Below, piece by piece: positions 1 through 9,248 of a stretch of 64,000 nt of DNA (its first letter is position 1; each line of letters starts with the position of its first letter). A program made the translations under genes and the position numbers. The stretch is taken from the NCBI RefSeq assembly GCF_019336435.1, contig NZ_JAHWXQ010000007.1, positions 1 through 64,000 on the forward strand, given 5' to 3'. Under the pieces are notes generated by a model, which was given only the letters and a program-made list of their open reading frames with translations, ran no database searches and was not told the DNA's origin. Source of the stretch: Pontibacter populi. GTDB taxonomy: Bacteria > Bacteroidota > Bacteroidia > Cytophagales > Hymenobacteraceae.

Positions 1-1
1 G

Positions 2-75
2 CGGTCCGGACGGGACTCGAACCCGCGACCTCCGCCGTGACAGGGCGGCATTCTAACCAACTGAACTACCGGACC
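2..75 (-). tRNA. tRNA-Asp (GTC)
   Basis: Read on the minus strand, this folds as a complete cloverleaf. The acceptor arms are GGTCCGG (69-75) and CCGGACC (3-9), the discriminator base is G, and the T-arm carries GGTTCGAGTCC. The anticodon loop CTGTCAC gives anticodon GTC (39-41), which decodes Asp. The CCA end would fall at or beyond the window edge, so I cannot tell whether it is encoded. Confidence 0.96.
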
Positions 76-267
76 AACTTTGTTTCCCTCAACGCTGTTC
101 GTTAAAGTGATGCAAATGTAGAGCGTATTTTCGTATTGTGCAACACCAATGCATATTTTTCACACTATATTTTCTCTTCAAAAACCTAATTTGTTGTGTG
201 CCACCACTTTTATTTTTCAATTCCACTATATTTTCTCTACTTACTTACCTGTAATAACATAATCTGT

Positions 268-275
268 TAAATTTG
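268..275 (+). promoter_or_regulatory. Possible -7 element for accA
   Basis: TAAATTTG matches the Bacteroidota sigma-A -7 consensus TAnnTTTG and lies 25 bases before the accA start. I see no clear -33 TTTG at the right spacing, so this is a weak call. Confidence 0.3.
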
Positions 276-299
276 TAGCGAATTACTAGCGAAGAAAAT

Positions 300-1250
300 A
301 TGCTTTTAGATTTCGAACAGCCAATTGCTGCCTTAGAAGGCAAACTGCAGGAAATGAAAAAACTGGCAAGCGAAAGCCAGGTAGATGTTTCGGAGGCGGT
401 AAAGGCTCTGGAAGAAAAAATAAAAAACCTGAAAAAGGAAACGTATGCCAACCTTACGCGCTGGCAACGTGTTCAGCTTTCCCGTCACCCGGATAGGCCA
501 TACACCTTAGATTATATTAAGGGCATCACTGATAAGTTTGTAGAGCTTCATGGCGACCGTACAGTAGGTGATGATAAAGCCATGGTGGGTGGCTTTGGTG
601 AAGTTGAAGGCCGCAGCATTATGTTTATTGGTCAACAGAAGGGGCGTAATACCAAGCAGCGCCAGTTGCGTAACTTTGGTATGGCTAACCCCGAAGGTTA
701 CCGCAAGGCACTTCGCCTGATGAAAATGGCAGAAAAGTTCGGTAGACCTATCGTTACCCTTATCGATACCCCGGGTGCATTTCCAGGTTTAGAAGCTGAA
801 GAGCGTGGACAAGGTGAGGCCATTGCCCGTAACCTGAAGGAGATGTTTATGCTGAAGGTGCCTGTTATCTGTATCATTATTGGTGAAGGTGCTTCGGGTG
901 GTGCTTTGGGTATTGCCATTGGCGACCGTGTGATGATGCTGGAAAATACCTGGTATTCTGTTATCTCACCAGAGTCATGCTCTTCTATACTATGGCGCAG
1001 CTGGAACTATAAAGAGCAGGCAGCGGAAGCATTGAAGCTTACAGCAAAAGATATGCTTCAGAACAGGCTCATAGATGGCATCATAAAAGAGCCTCTTGGC
1101 GGTGCTCATACTGAGCCGGACAAGATGATGAAGACGATGAAACGTGAAATCGTTAAGTTGCTGGACGAACTTGATGCTTTAGATACAGAAGAGCGCATTA
1201 TGCAGCGAATCGAGAAATTCTCGGATATGGGCGTGGTGCTTGAGAGTTAG
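300..1250 (+). CDS. accA: Acetyl-CoA carboxylase carboxyltransferase subunit alpha
   Basis: AccA is the alpha half of the carboxyltransferase that moves CO2 from biotin-BCCP to acetyl-CoA, making malonyl-CoA for fatty-acid synthesis in the cytoplasm. The 316-residue length matches the family (about 317-320). A charged N-terminal helix is followed by the crotonase-like core, with the blocks [26 protein letters not shown] and [11 protein letters not shown], which form the CoA site and oxyanion region. The ATG follows an A-rich leader. No accB, accC or accD lies nearby, which is usual because the subunits are scattered. A terminator follows, so it is probably monocistronic. Confidence 0.97.
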   Translation: MLLDFEQPIAALEGKLQEMKKLASESQVDVSEAVKALEEKIKNLKKETYANLTRWQRVQLSRHPDRPYTLDYIKGITDKFVELHGDRTVGDDKAMVGGFGEVEGRSIMFIGQQKGRNTKQRQLRNFGMANPEGYRKALRLMKMAEKFGRPIVTLIDTPGAFPGLEAEERGQGEAIARNLKEMFMLKVPVICIIIGEGASGGALGIAIGDRVMMLENTWYSVISPESCSSILWRSWNYKEQAAEALKLTAKDMLQNRLIDGIIKEPLGGAHTEPDKMMKTMKREIVKLLDELDALDTEERIMQRIEKFSDMGVVLES

Positions 1251-1272
1251 AAAGTTTTTAAGTTAAAAAGTT

Positions 1273-1312
1273 AAAAAGGTAATGAAGCTTTAAGGGCTTT
1301 GTTACCTTTTTT
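1273..1312 (+). terminator. Rho-independent terminator after accA
   Basis: Arms AAAAAGGTAA and TTACCTTTTTT enclose a roughly 19-base loop and end in a T-run, just after the accA stop. Confidence 0.65.
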
Positions 1313-1418
1313 GTTTTTTATAACTTCACCTGTTAACCTTAACTTGAGCTGCAAACTATAGATTGAAGTATAGGAAGGGAACAACTTTCTAACTTCCAAA
1401 ATTTTTAACTTTCTAACT

Positions 1419-2261
1419 ATGAAACTTCACGTTATTGATACAGGTTTTTTTAAACTGGATGGTGGTGCCATGTTCGGTGTAGTGCCTAAAACATTATGGC
1501 AACGCACTAACCCGGCAGATGAGAATAACCTGTGCACCTGGGCAATGCGCTGTTTGCTGATTGAGGATGGAGATAGATTGATCCTGATTGATAATGGAAT
1601 AGGAGATAAGCAGGATGCTCGTTTTTTCAGTCATTATTATTTACACGGTGATGCATCTTTACAAAGTTCGCTTAAAGCTGCCGGTTTTGCCCCGGAAGAT
1701 GTAACTGATATGTTCCTGACGCACCTCCATTTTGACCATTGTGGAGGCGGTGTCAAGTATAAAAATGATAAACAAGAGTTGGAACTTGTATTCCCGAATG
1801 CTACGTATTGGTCGAATGACGATCACTGGAAATGGGCAACAGAGCCAAACCCGCGCGAAAAAGCATCTTTCCTGAAAGAGAATATTTTACCAATGCAGGA
1901 GAGTGGCCATCTTAAATTTATTGATCCTGATCAGCCTTCACCAATTCCCCAGTTTGATCTTATCTATGTGAATGGGCATACAGATAAGATGATGCTGCCT
2001 GTGATTAACTATAAGGACCATAAATTGGTTTACATGGCAGATCTGTTGCCTTCTGTGGGACATATTCCGCTGCCATATGTAATGGGCTATGATACACGTC
2101 CGTTGTTAACTATGGAAGAAAAAGCTGCTTTTCTGGATAAGGCGGCCGAAGAAAACTATATCCTGTTTTTTGAGCACGATGCTGTAAATGAGTGCTGTAC
2201 TGTGCAGCAAACCGAGAAAGGTGTCCGCTTAAAAGATACGTTTAGCTTAAAAGAAATATAG
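1419..2261 (+). CDS. Metallo-beta-lactamase-fold hydrolase
   Basis: This 280-residue cytoplasmic protein has the binuclear zinc motif THLHFDH (residues 101-107), a later GHTD (near 188), AD (near 208) and a C-terminal EHD (near 254). Together these supply a full MBL metal-ligand set. The spacing resembles the AttM/AiiA lactonase-like branch, but the substrate cannot be inferred, and no signal peptide is seen. The start ATG sits in CTAACTATG. The patatin-family gene follows after 3 bases, so the two are very likely co-transcribed, perhaps acting on lipids or esters. Confidence 0.9.
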   Translation: MKLHVIDTGFFKLDGGAMFGVVPKTLWQRTNPADENNLCTWAMRCLLIEDGDRLILIDNGIGDKQDARFFSHYYLHGDASLQSSLKAAGFAPEDVTDMFLTHLHFDHCGGGVKYKNDKQELELVFPNATYWSNDDHWKWATEPNPREKASFLKENILPMQESGHLKFIDPDQPSPIPQFDLIYVNGHTDKMMLPVINYKDHKLVYMADLLPSVGHIPLPYVMGYDTRPLLTMEEKAAFLDKAAEENYILFFEHDAVNECCTVQQTEKGVRLKDTFSLKEI

Positions 2262-2264
2262 CCT

Positions 2265-3032
2265 GTGAAGATCGGACTTGCCTTGTCAGGTGGTGGTGCC
2301 CGTGGTATTGCTCACTTAGGAGTTTTAAAAGCTTTTGATGAATTGGGAATTAATGTTTCGATCCTGTCCGGGGTTAGTTCAGGGGCTATTGCCAGCGTGT
2401 TTTATGCTGCAGGTTATAAACCGGAAGAGATTCTGAAGCTGATTAGAGAGCTTAGTGTATTTAAGATCATACGCCCGGCTTTCGGTAAAATTGGTTTTCT
2501 GCACCTGGATGAAGTGGAGAAATTATACGAAAAGTATCTGGGCAAAAACGCCTGTTTCGAGGATCTGAACATTCCGGTTATAATTAGCGCCACAGAAATG
2601 AACGAAGGAGTGGTTGTTTACTTTTCGAGCGGTGAGTTAATCAAACCGCTCATTGCTTCCTCAGCAGTTCCCATCCTTTATCATCCTATTGCTTACCAGG
2701 GCAAGTTACTTAATGATGGCGGCCTCCTGAATAATATGCCGGTTGATCCGTTGCACCAGAACTGTGATATCAAGATTGGTGTACATGTAAATCCCATCAA
2801 CCACCAGGCGAAAATTACCACATTGCGAAGTATGGTAGAACGCACCGCGCATCTGGCCATCAATAACAATGTTAAAATGCGGTTGCACCTCTGCGATTTC
2901 CTGATCGAACCGCCAGAACTTAAGTTTTACCGCCTGATGAGTTTCCGGAAAGCAGATGAGATTTTCGATATAGGCTATCGCTACACCCTTCATTTAGAGA
3001 AACATCTGAGACAGCTCATCGAATCCAACTAA
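2265..3032 (+). CDS. Patatin-like phospholipase family protein
   Basis: This 255-residue patatin-fold lipid acyl hydrolase has all three hallmarks: the oxyanion loop SGGGARG (8-14), the nucleophile elbow GVSSG with Ser38, and the catalytic Asp in DGG (151-153). The architecture matches the short RssA/YchK-like soluble patatins, with no outer-membrane barrel. It starts at a GTG three bases after the stop of the metallo-hydrolase, and no ATG gives the conserved MKIGLALSGGGARG start, so GTG is the best start. It probably hydrolyses phospholipid or acyl esters; the substrate is unknown. Confidence 0.92.
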   Translation: MKIGLALSGGGARGIAHLGVLKAFDELGINVSILSGVSSGAIASVFYAAGYKPEEILKLIRELSVFKIIRPAFGKIGFLHLDEVEKLYEKYLGKNACFEDLNIPVIISATEMNEGVVVYFSSGELIKPLIASSAVPILYHPIAYQGKLLNDGGLLNNMPVDPLHQNCDIKIGVHVNPINHQAKITTLRSMVERTAHLAINNNVKMRLHLCDFLIEPPELKFYRLMSFRKADEIFDIGYRYTLHLEKHLRQLIESN

Positions 3033-3164
3033 GCTATAGTTGCGCCTGTTGTAACATCTGATTACAAACTGATTGTTTATTTAGTTAAAAAAAATATAAC
3101 TATAGTGTAAACGTTTTTAACATCATTCGTACATATGCATGTTTAGCCTACACCCTTACTGCAT

Positions 3165-3791
3165 ATGAAAAGAATTCTACTTCTGTTTTTATTACTTCCT
3201 TCGTTCGTTTTTGCCCAGGAAAATGAGAGTTTCATGTTTAAAGCTAAAGTAAAACATGGCTCCATTCTGATCGGTGGTTCCCTTAGTGGCTTCGCTTACA
3301 AAACGTCAGATAACCTGCATTCTTTAAATGGCGCGCAGGAAGATGGTAGAAAAATACAGGCAAATCTACAGTCGAAGAACGGCTATTTTATTTTTAATGA
3401 TTTTGCCGTAGGGTTAAACCTCAATCTTTTTCATGAAAATACGAAAGTAACCTCAGACCCGGAGCAGGAACCCTTTAAGGAAACGTATTTTCTGGCTGGC
3501 CCATTTGTGCGCTATTACCTCGATAATGGTGTGTTCGGCGAAGCAGGGGCAAGCGTAGGCAAGCATAACTTTTCTGACGGTTTCCAATCCAACCTACTGG
3601 ATGCAACCGTGGGTGTGGGATATGCTTTTTTCTTTAATGAGAAATTTTCTATTGAGCCAATGCTTTCGTTCCGGTATTTCCGGCAGATGAAAGATGACCA
3701 GGCCTATTCTACTTTCGGACCATTGGTAGGAGTCGGTTTCCAGGCTTACCTGCTGCGCAAACGCGCGCATGTTATCAAAATCGGTTTGTAA
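3165..3791 (+). CDS. Outer-membrane beta-barrel protein
   Basis: The 208-residue precursor has a clear signal peptide (MKRILLLFLLLPSFVFAQ). Alternating polar and hydrophobic strands follow, such as GSILIGGSLSGFAYK, YFLAGPFVRYYL and FSIEPMLSFRYF, which resemble the OmpA/OmpW-like PF13505 small-barrel class. The last residues (HVIKIGL) suit a terminal strand, although the final aromatic is missing. It is probably a single gene with its own leader containing an ACTATAG copy. Function is unknown beyond outer-membrane location. Confidence 0.8.
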   Translation: MKRILLLFLLLPSFVFAQENESFMFKAKVKHGSILIGGSLSGFAYKTSDNLHSLNGAQEDGRKIQANLQSKNGYFIFNDFAVGLNLNLFHENTKVTSDPEQEPFKETYFLAGPFVRYYLDNGVFGEAGASVGKHNFSDGFQSNLLDATVGVGYAFFFNEKFSIEPMLSFRYFRQMKDDQAYSTFGPLVGVGFQAYLLRKRAHVIKIGL

Positions 3792-3884
3792 AAAAGCTTA
3801 ATTGTGCGTATTTATACACTTTGATTCAAATCTCATAAGCAGGCTTAACTAAAAAGCTGCTTAACCGGATGTATAAACACCCAC

Positions 3885-4436
3885 ATGATCGCTAAATTTT
3901 TATCTAAACTCCTCTTTAAGGTTTCGGGCTGGAAACTGAATGGCTACCTTACGCCAGAAAACCGCCGTTGTGTAATGATTGCTGCCCCACACACTAGTAA
4001 CTGGGACTTTGTGTATGCCCGTGCAGCGTTTTACCTGATGGATGCCCCTATACGCTATACCATTAAAAAAGAATTCATGCGTTTCCCGTTTGGCGGCTTG
4101 CTTCGTTCCATGGGAGCACTTCCAATCGATAGATCCAGGAATACGAAAATGGTAGATGCCATGATCCGGATATTTAACGAAACACCTGGCGATATGTGTG
4201 TAATGGTTACCCCGGAAGGTACACGCAAATACCAGCCTCGCTGGAGACGTGGTTTTTATTATGTGGCCGAGGGAGCAGGTGTACCTATCGTTTTAGGCTA
4301 TCTGGACTATGCTAAGAAAGAGGCGGGAATCGGACCAACTATATACCCAACTGGCGACATTGAGGCTGACCTGGAAAAGATAATGGCCTTCTACAGAACC
4401 AAGCAAGGTAAATACCCTGAGCAGGGAGTGAGGTAA
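3885..4436 (+). CDS. PlsC-like 1-acyl-glycerol-3-phosphate acyltransferase
   Basis: The 183-residue protein carries the acyltransferase HX4D motif HTSNWD (36-41) and the substrate-binding block PEGTR (110-114). It is shorter than canonical PlsC (about 240) and has only a weakly hydrophobic N-terminus, matching the short Bacteroidota lysophospholipid acyltransferase-like proteins. It would transfer a fatty acyl chain to a glycerol- or sugar-phosphate-type acceptor at the inner membrane; the acceptor is not determined. The YjbR-type gene follows after 24 bases and may share its transcript. Confidence 0.87.
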   Translation: MIAKFLSKLLFKVSGWKLNGYLTPENRRCVMIAAPHTSNWDFVYARAAFYLMDAPIRYTIKKEFMRFPFGGLLRSMGALPIDRSRNTKMVDAMIRIFNETPGDMCVMVTPEGTRKYQPRWRRGFYYVAEGAGVPIVLGYLDYAKKEAGIGPTIYPTGDIEADLEKIMAFYRTKQGKYPEQGVR

Positions 4437-4460
4437 GTTGGGAAGTTAAAAAGTTAGAAA

Positions 4461-4811
4461 GTGAATATTGAAGCGTTACGTGAATTGTGCCTGGGTTTGC
4501 CCGGTGTAACAGAGGATATTAAGTGGGGCGCAGATCTTTGCTTTTTGGTAGGTGAGAAGATGTTCTGCGTGACAAGCATCGATGCACCGCATTCTGTTTC
4601 CTTTAAGGTGACGGATGAAGAGTTTGATGAAATGATTGCCAGGCCACTAATAATACCTGCTCCTTATATGGCCCGCAATAAATGGGTAAATGTGAAGGAG
4701 TGGGGCGGATTAACAGAGGCTGAGTGGGAAACTTATGTTAAGCAGAGCTATAGTTTGGTAAAGGCAAAACTTACTAAAAAACTACAGAAAGAGATTGATG
4801 CTATAGTTTAA
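4461..4811 (+). CDS. MmcQ/YjbR family protein
   Basis: This 116-residue protein has the YjbR/CyaY-like fold signature: an N-terminal LRELCLGLPGVTEDIKWG block, then FLVGEKMFCVTSI, and the C-terminal W-x-Y-V-K-x-S-Y-x-L-V-K-A-K-L helix. It starts at GTG, with no better ATG. The family is usually called DNA-binding, but its role is unsettled. The last codons (GCT ATA GTT TAA) are made from a CTATAGTT copy. A paralogue lies at 46054-46413, with about the same length and layout. Confidence 0.88.
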   Translation: MNIEALRELCLGLPGVTEDIKWGADLCFLVGEKMFCVTSIDAPHSVSFKVTDEEFDEMIARPLIIPAPYMARNKWVNVKEWGGLTEAEWETYVKQSYSLVKAKLTKKLQKEIDAIV

Positions 4812-4827
4812 ATATTATGATATACTG

Positions 4828-4964
4828 CCAGTTTAAGCGTAGCGGAAACTGGTGGTTGTGCATGGCAGCCAGTTTGTAACTGGCGAAACTATAGTTTGTG
4901 GTTTAAGCAAGTTACAAACTGGCACCATAGTAAGCCACAAGTTGCACTGCGTTAAACTTGCGGC
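4828..4964. repeat. Cluster of REP-like intergenic hairpins
   Basis: Three hairpins lie in the 219-base gap before the smc stop. They are CCAGTTT/AAACTGG (4828-4852), a perfect GCCAGTT-TGT-AACTGGC (4868-4884), and GCCACAAGTT/AACTTGCGGC (4934-4964, one G-U pair). A 14-base perfect inverted repeat also links 4868-4881 to 4910-4923, with an AACTATAGTT copy in its loop. No coding capacity is seen. Confidence 0.7.
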
Positions 4965-4976
4965 ATAATAAGTAGA

Positions 4977-5008
4977 AAAGGCTCCCGAACTATAGTTCAG
5001 GAGCCTTT
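4977..5008. terminator. Near-perfect palindromic terminator after smc, centred on CTATAG
   Basis: Arms AAAGGCTCC (4977-4985) and GGAGCCTTT (5000-5008) enclose GAACTATAGTTC, which is itself palindromic, so almost all of the 32 bases pair. It lies 22 bases past the smc stop and has short T-runs on both strands. It could end smc and also block read-through from the left. Confidence 0.75.
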
Positions 5009-5030
5009 CGTTTTATAGGTAATCTATAGT

Positions 5031-8000
5031 TTAGGCGATCTGTCTTAAATCAACCGGAATAACCCTTGAAATGCCGGCCTCGATCATGGTAATGCCATAC
5101 ATTACGTCTGTAGAGGCCATCGTGCGCTTGTTGTGGGTTACAACTATAAATTGCGACTCGTTGGAAAAGGTACGGATGATGTTGTTAAACTTGTCGATGT
5201 TGGCATCATCCAGCGGAGCATCCACTTCATCGAAGATACAGAATGGCGCCGGCTTCAACAGGTAGATCGCAAACAGCAACGAAATAGCCGTCAGTGTTTT
5301 CTCGCCACCTGATAACTGGTTTATAGTTAACGGTCGCTTTCCTTTCGGCTGCGCCATGATCTCGATCTTCGAGTCCAGCGGGTTGCTTGGGTCCGTAATT
5401 ACCAAGTCGCAGTTATCTTCGTCGGTAAACAGGCTGCGGAACACGCGTATAAAGTTGCCTTTGATCTCATTGAATGACTCCAGGAATTTCTCTTTGGCTA
5501 CCGTGTCGATCTCATTTATAGTTTCGATCAGCGTGTTCTTAGCGTTTACAAGGTCGTTGCGCTGCGTTGTGATGAAGTTATTACGCTCTTCTATCTCTCC
5601 GTAAGCCTCAGCTGCCATCGCGTTCACAGGGCCCATCTTATCGATCGTGCTGCGTATGCCAGAAATGTAGTTGCTCAGCTCTTCGGTTGGCATTTCTATC
5701 GTTTCGTCGGCAGGCAGCTGCAGATCTGTCGTTTCGATGTTGAACTCCACGGCTAGACGCTCCTGCACCGATACCAGTTTAATCTTAGTGTCGTTTAGGG
5801 CTTGCTGCATGCGCATTAATAACTCATCTGCGTTCTGGCGCTTGCGCTGGAGCTCGCGGATAGTCTTATCTTTTTCATCCAGTTCGCCACGAAGGGTGAA
5901 GTATTTCTTTTCAATTTCTTCCAGTTCATAGCCAAACTCGCGACGTGCCTCGGTCATTTGATCCACTATAGCTTCATTCTCTTCTATAAAAGTGTTGGCT
6001 ATAGTTATCTCTTCTTCGGCTTTGGCCATTTCCTGTTTCAGGCCTTCGATGCGCTCCTGGTTTGTCTCAACTGTTTTCTGCTTGTAGCTAATCTCCTGCT
6101 GCAAACTGGCAAAGCGGTTCTTTAGCTGGTGGAACTGGATGTTCTCCTGGTTATACATGCCGTTTATCACAGCGATCTGTTCCTGCTGACGATTTAATTG
6201 CGATGTATACACAGCCAGTTCTTCTTCCAGGCGCTTCAATTCCTGCTGGTCAGTTTCCGCTACCGGCGACATTTCCAGGAAAAGCCTGCTTAGCTCATCC
6301 TTGCGTTGTAGCAGCTCTTCTTTTTTCTGGGTATAGTTGTGACGGTTCTGCTGGTGTTGCTCGTGTTTGATGCGTATCGTCAGCAATTCCTGTTGCTGTT
6401 TAGCCGTTTCGCGCTCCAGTTCTTTAATACGCTCTTTCTGCGACTCGCCTTTATAGTTTAGCAGGATCTGTTGCTGCGCATTTACACGGCTCTGCAGTAT
6501 ATCTGTTTGCCTTATCAGTTCTTCCACTTCCTTCGCCAGCGTCTCCAGGTTCTGCTTGCGGCCCAAACGGTTACCATCCAGCACACCTACAGATCCACCT
6601 GATAAGCTCAATGGCTTTTTAATAGCTGAGCCATCTTTCAGGAGTATCGTTTTATAGTCTGTGTCATACAAATCTACGTCATCACTGATATAGACATTGT
6701 TTAACATGTACTTCAGGAGCTCACTGTACTTCTTGTCAGCTTTTACCACTTCATAAGCAGCTTTCAGGTCACCTTCCGAGTAAGTGCCGGTTGGCTCCAG
6801 TTCCTCTATCTCCGAAAGTATAATAAAGTTAGCACGGCCCTTATTCTGGCTCTTCAGCAGCTCCACGGCATCCAGGGCATCCTGTAAGTCATCCACCACA
6901 AAGAAGTTCATGTAGGGCTCGAGATAGCTTTCTATAAGGCCTTTATACTCAGGCTCACAAACGATGATATCCGAAAGGAGCGGGGCAGGCTTTTGCCAAT
7001 CGCCGGATTGAGCCAGGAACTTGATAGCCTCCGGAAAACCTTCCATGTTCTCGACTAGAGATTTTGTCAGGTTGTATTGGTTTTGCTTGGCATCGCGGGT
7101 ACGGTTCAGGTCTACAAGCTGCTCTTTCAGCGCTTCAATATCCAGTTCCGTTTTTTCAATATTCTGTAGTAGTGTTTCTTCTTTGGCCTGCAGGCTCACC
7201 AGTTCTGATGTTGTATTTTCAAGCAACTCCTGTGCTTCCAGAAGTTGTTCGGCCAGTAACTGGGCATCTTCGTCGGCAGTAAGCTGCTGCTGTTCCATGC
7301 GGTCGAGGTCCGAAACTATAGATTGGATCTGCACATTGCTGATTTCCAATTGTTTGTGGTGCTGGAAAACGGCGTTTTGCTTGTCGCGGTGCTGCAGGCT
7401 CAGATACTGAAAAGAATCCTGTAAAGTTTGTTTCTGCTCGTTTGCGTCCTGTAATTGCTCTTTCAGTGCCTGTACCTGCTCTTCGGCAGTGCCAAATTGT
7501 TCCTGTACCGCTTCCAGTTCATCGCGCAGTTGCCCTATACTTTCCTGTATGTGCTCTACATTCGACGAATCCTGGCTTATTTGCTGACGCAGTTGTGTAA
7601 TACGCTCTTTCAGATACGTGCCACGCTCAGCCTTTAATTTGATATCATTCTCCAGTTGGCGCAGCTTTGCTGTCTGAACCTGCATGGTTTTCTGCATTTC
7701 GCTGAGCTGTTCCTGGGTGCGGTTCAGTTCTTCTTTTTGGTCAGCAATAGCGTCTTCAGCTTTTGTTACAGCACCAACGTAATCTTCTTTCAGGGCCGTT
7801 TCGCGCTGCACGTCCTGCTCCAGGCGCTCCATCGTTTGCTGGTACTGGCTTATGTTGCGGCGGGCAAACTCTAAACTATGTTTCTTATAGTCTTCCTTTA
7901 ACTGAAAATACTTAATAGCTTGTTTAGCTTGCCTTTCCAGCGTTTTCATATTCTTGCCGATCTCGAACAACACGTCCTCCACGCGCTCCAGGTCGGCATC

Positions 8001-8552
8001 AGTTTCTTCCAGCTTTTTAAGCGTCTGCTTCTTACGAACACGGAACTTAGAGATACCGGCAGCTTCCTCAAACAACAACCGGCGTGAGTTTTCCTTATCG
8101 TTCAGGATCTCATCCACCATCTTCAATTCGATGATCGCATAGCTGTCCGAGCCAATTCCGGTGTCCAGGAAAAGTTCGTTGATGTCTTTCAGGCGGCAAG
8201 GCACACCATTCAGCAGGTATTCGCTGTCGCCGGAGCGGTGGTAGCGGCGGGTAACTGTAACCTGGGAATATTCGGTAGGCAAAACGCCCCGGTTATTATC
8301 AAACGTGATAGATACTTCGGCCATCTGCACCGGCTTGCGGGTTTTGGAACCGTTAAATATCACGTTCTCCATCTTATCGGAGCGCAGGTTACGGGTTTTC
8401 TGCTCGCCCAGTACCCAACGGATGGCATCCACCACGTTAGATTTACCGCAGCCATTCGGCCCTACAATTCCTGTTATCCCTTCGTCGAAGTTGATGACCA
8501 CTCGGTCGCCAAAACTCTTGAAGCCTTTAATTTCTAATCTTGATACTTGCAT
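5031..8552 (-). CDS. smc: Chromosome segregation protein SMC
   Basis: SMC is the ATPase arm of bacterial condensin, which loads on DNA and extrudes or holds loops to organise and separate chromosomes. The 1173-residue length is typical. Visible parts are the N-terminal ATPase half with Walker A GPNGCGKSN (31-39), a long coiled coil (about 165-490), a hinge (about 505-680, from GFPEAIKFL to the LSLSGGSVG region), a second coiled coil, and the C-terminal half with signature LSGGEKT and Walker B FCIFDEVDAPLDD. The partner genes scpA and scpB are not in the window. The stop TAA runs directly into an ACTATAG copy. Confidence 0.98.
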   Translation of the reverse strand: MQVSRLEIKGFKSFGDRVVINFDEGITGIVGPNGCGKSNVVDAIRWVLGEQKTRNLRSDKMENVIFNGSKTRKPVQMAEVSITFDNNRGVLPTEYSQVTVTRRYHRSGDSEYLLNGVPCRLKDINELFLDTGIGSDSYAIIELKMVDEILNDKENSRRLLFEEAAGISKFRVRKKQTLKKLEETDADLERVEDVLFEIGKNMKTLERQAKQAIKYFQLKEDYKKHSLEFARRNISQYQQTMERLEQDVQRETALKEDYVGAVTKAEDAIADQKEELNRTQEQLSEMQKTMQVQTAKLRQLENDIKLKAERGTYLKERITQLRQQISQDSSNVEHIQESIGQLRDELEAVQEQFGTAEEQVQALKEQLQDANEQKQTLQDSFQYLSLQHRDKQNAVFQHHKQLEISNVQIQSIVSDLDRMEQQQLTADEDAQLLAEQLLEAQELLENTTSELVSLQAKEETLLQNIEKTELDIEALKEQLVDLNRTRDAKQNQYNLTKSLVENMEGFPEAIKFLAQSGDWQKPAPLLSDIIVCEPEYKGLIESYLEPYMNFFVVDDLQDALDAVELLKSQNKGRANFIILSEIEELEPTGTYSEGDLKAAYEVVKADKKYSELLKYMLNNVYISDDVDLYDTDYKTILLKDGSAIKKPLSLSGGSVGVLDGNRLGRKQNLETLAKEVEELIRQTDILQSRVNAQQQILLNYKGESQKERIKELERETAKQQQELLTIRIKHEQHQQNRHNYTQKKEELLQRKDELSRLFLEMSPVAETDQQELKRLEEELAVYTSQLNRQQEQIAVINGMYNQENIQFHQLKNRFASLQQEISYKQKTVETNQERIEGLKQEMAKAEEEITIANTFIEENEAIVDQMTEARREFGYELEEIEKKYFTLRGELDEKDKTIRELQRKRQNADELLMRMQQALNDTKIKLVSVQERLAVEFNIETTDLQLPADETIEMPTEELSNYISGIRSTIDKMGPVNAMAAEAYGEIEERNNFITTQRNDLVNAKNTLIETINEIDTVAKEKFLESFNEIKGNFIRVFRSLFTDEDNCDLVITDPSNPLDSKIEIMAQPKGKRPLTINQLSGGEKTLTAISLLFAIYLLKPAPFCIFDEVDAPLDDANIDKFNNIIRTFSNESQFIVVTHNKRTMASTDVMYGITMIEAGISRVIPVDLRQIA

Positions 8553-8731
8553 TCGCTAAAAGCAGAAATTCTGAATTCTAATCTCAAAAATAAGACTATT
8601 TCCTGTATCTAAGATGGTGTGGTAACGGATTAAACTATAGTTTTTATGATTTCTATAGTTAGAGAATGCTAAACTATAGTTTGGCAGGATTTATACTATA
8701 AAATTGCTATATTTGGTAATACGACGAACAG

Positions 8732-9232
8732 ATGGAAGATTTTAAGGTCATATTTTACATACTGCTGGCAGTTGGCTATTTCCTGTTTAGTTTTTTCAGG
8801 AAGTATTTTAAGGAAGATAATACCCAGCCTAAGAAGTTCCGGGATGAGAATGAGCCGCCTGTTGAACGCCCACAGCCGCAACGCAAACCTGCAGTACCAG
8901 TAACTTCATTTGAAGATATTCTGCGTGAATTACAGCCTAAAATGGAGCAGGCAAAAGCTCAAACAAGAGAGGTAGTATATGATAAGCCTGTAAAGCAATT
9001 CCAGACCGTAGAAACTCCAAGTGTTAGTAAGTATGAGCATCAGGCACCGGCTGCTGTATCGTTAGAAAGAAGTACTGCTAATCGCTCCCGTATAAAAAGA
9101 AAGCCCGTATTTGAGAATTATGAGATAAAGCCGAAAGTAGCACTCCGTAAGTTTGATCCGTCTGTTCTTCGTAATCCAGCTACAGCACGTGATGCATTTG
9201 TGCTCTCAGAAATCTTTAACAGGAAATATTAA
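8732..9232 (+). CDS. Membrane-anchored protein of unknown function
   Basis: This 166-residue protein has one N-terminal membrane segment (about residues 5-22, IFYILLAVGYFLFSFFRKYF). A long, polar, probably disordered stretch rich in P, Q, E and K follows, then a short conserved-looking C-terminus (ARDAFVLSEIFNRKY). From memory, similar endings (EILNRKY) occur in many small Bacteroidota proteins. It is divergent from smc, and the leader holds three CTATAG copies and a possible -7 box TATATTTG at 8708-8715. I do not recognise a function. Confidence 0.7.
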   Translation: MEDFKVIFYILLAVGYFLFSFFRKYFKEDNTQPKKFRDENEPPVERPQPQRKPAVPVTSFEDILRELQPKMEQAKAQTREVVYDKPVKQFQTVETPSVSKYEHQAPAAVSLERSTANRSRIKRKPVFENYEIKPKVALRKFDPSVLRNPATARDAFVLSEIFNRKY

Positions 9233-9248
9233 TCCTTTTTCTTTGGTT

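Noticed and set aside
7021..8559. Several plus-strand open frames across smc
   Set aside because: They are antisense shadows of the SMC coding sequence, serine- and leucine-rich with no domains.
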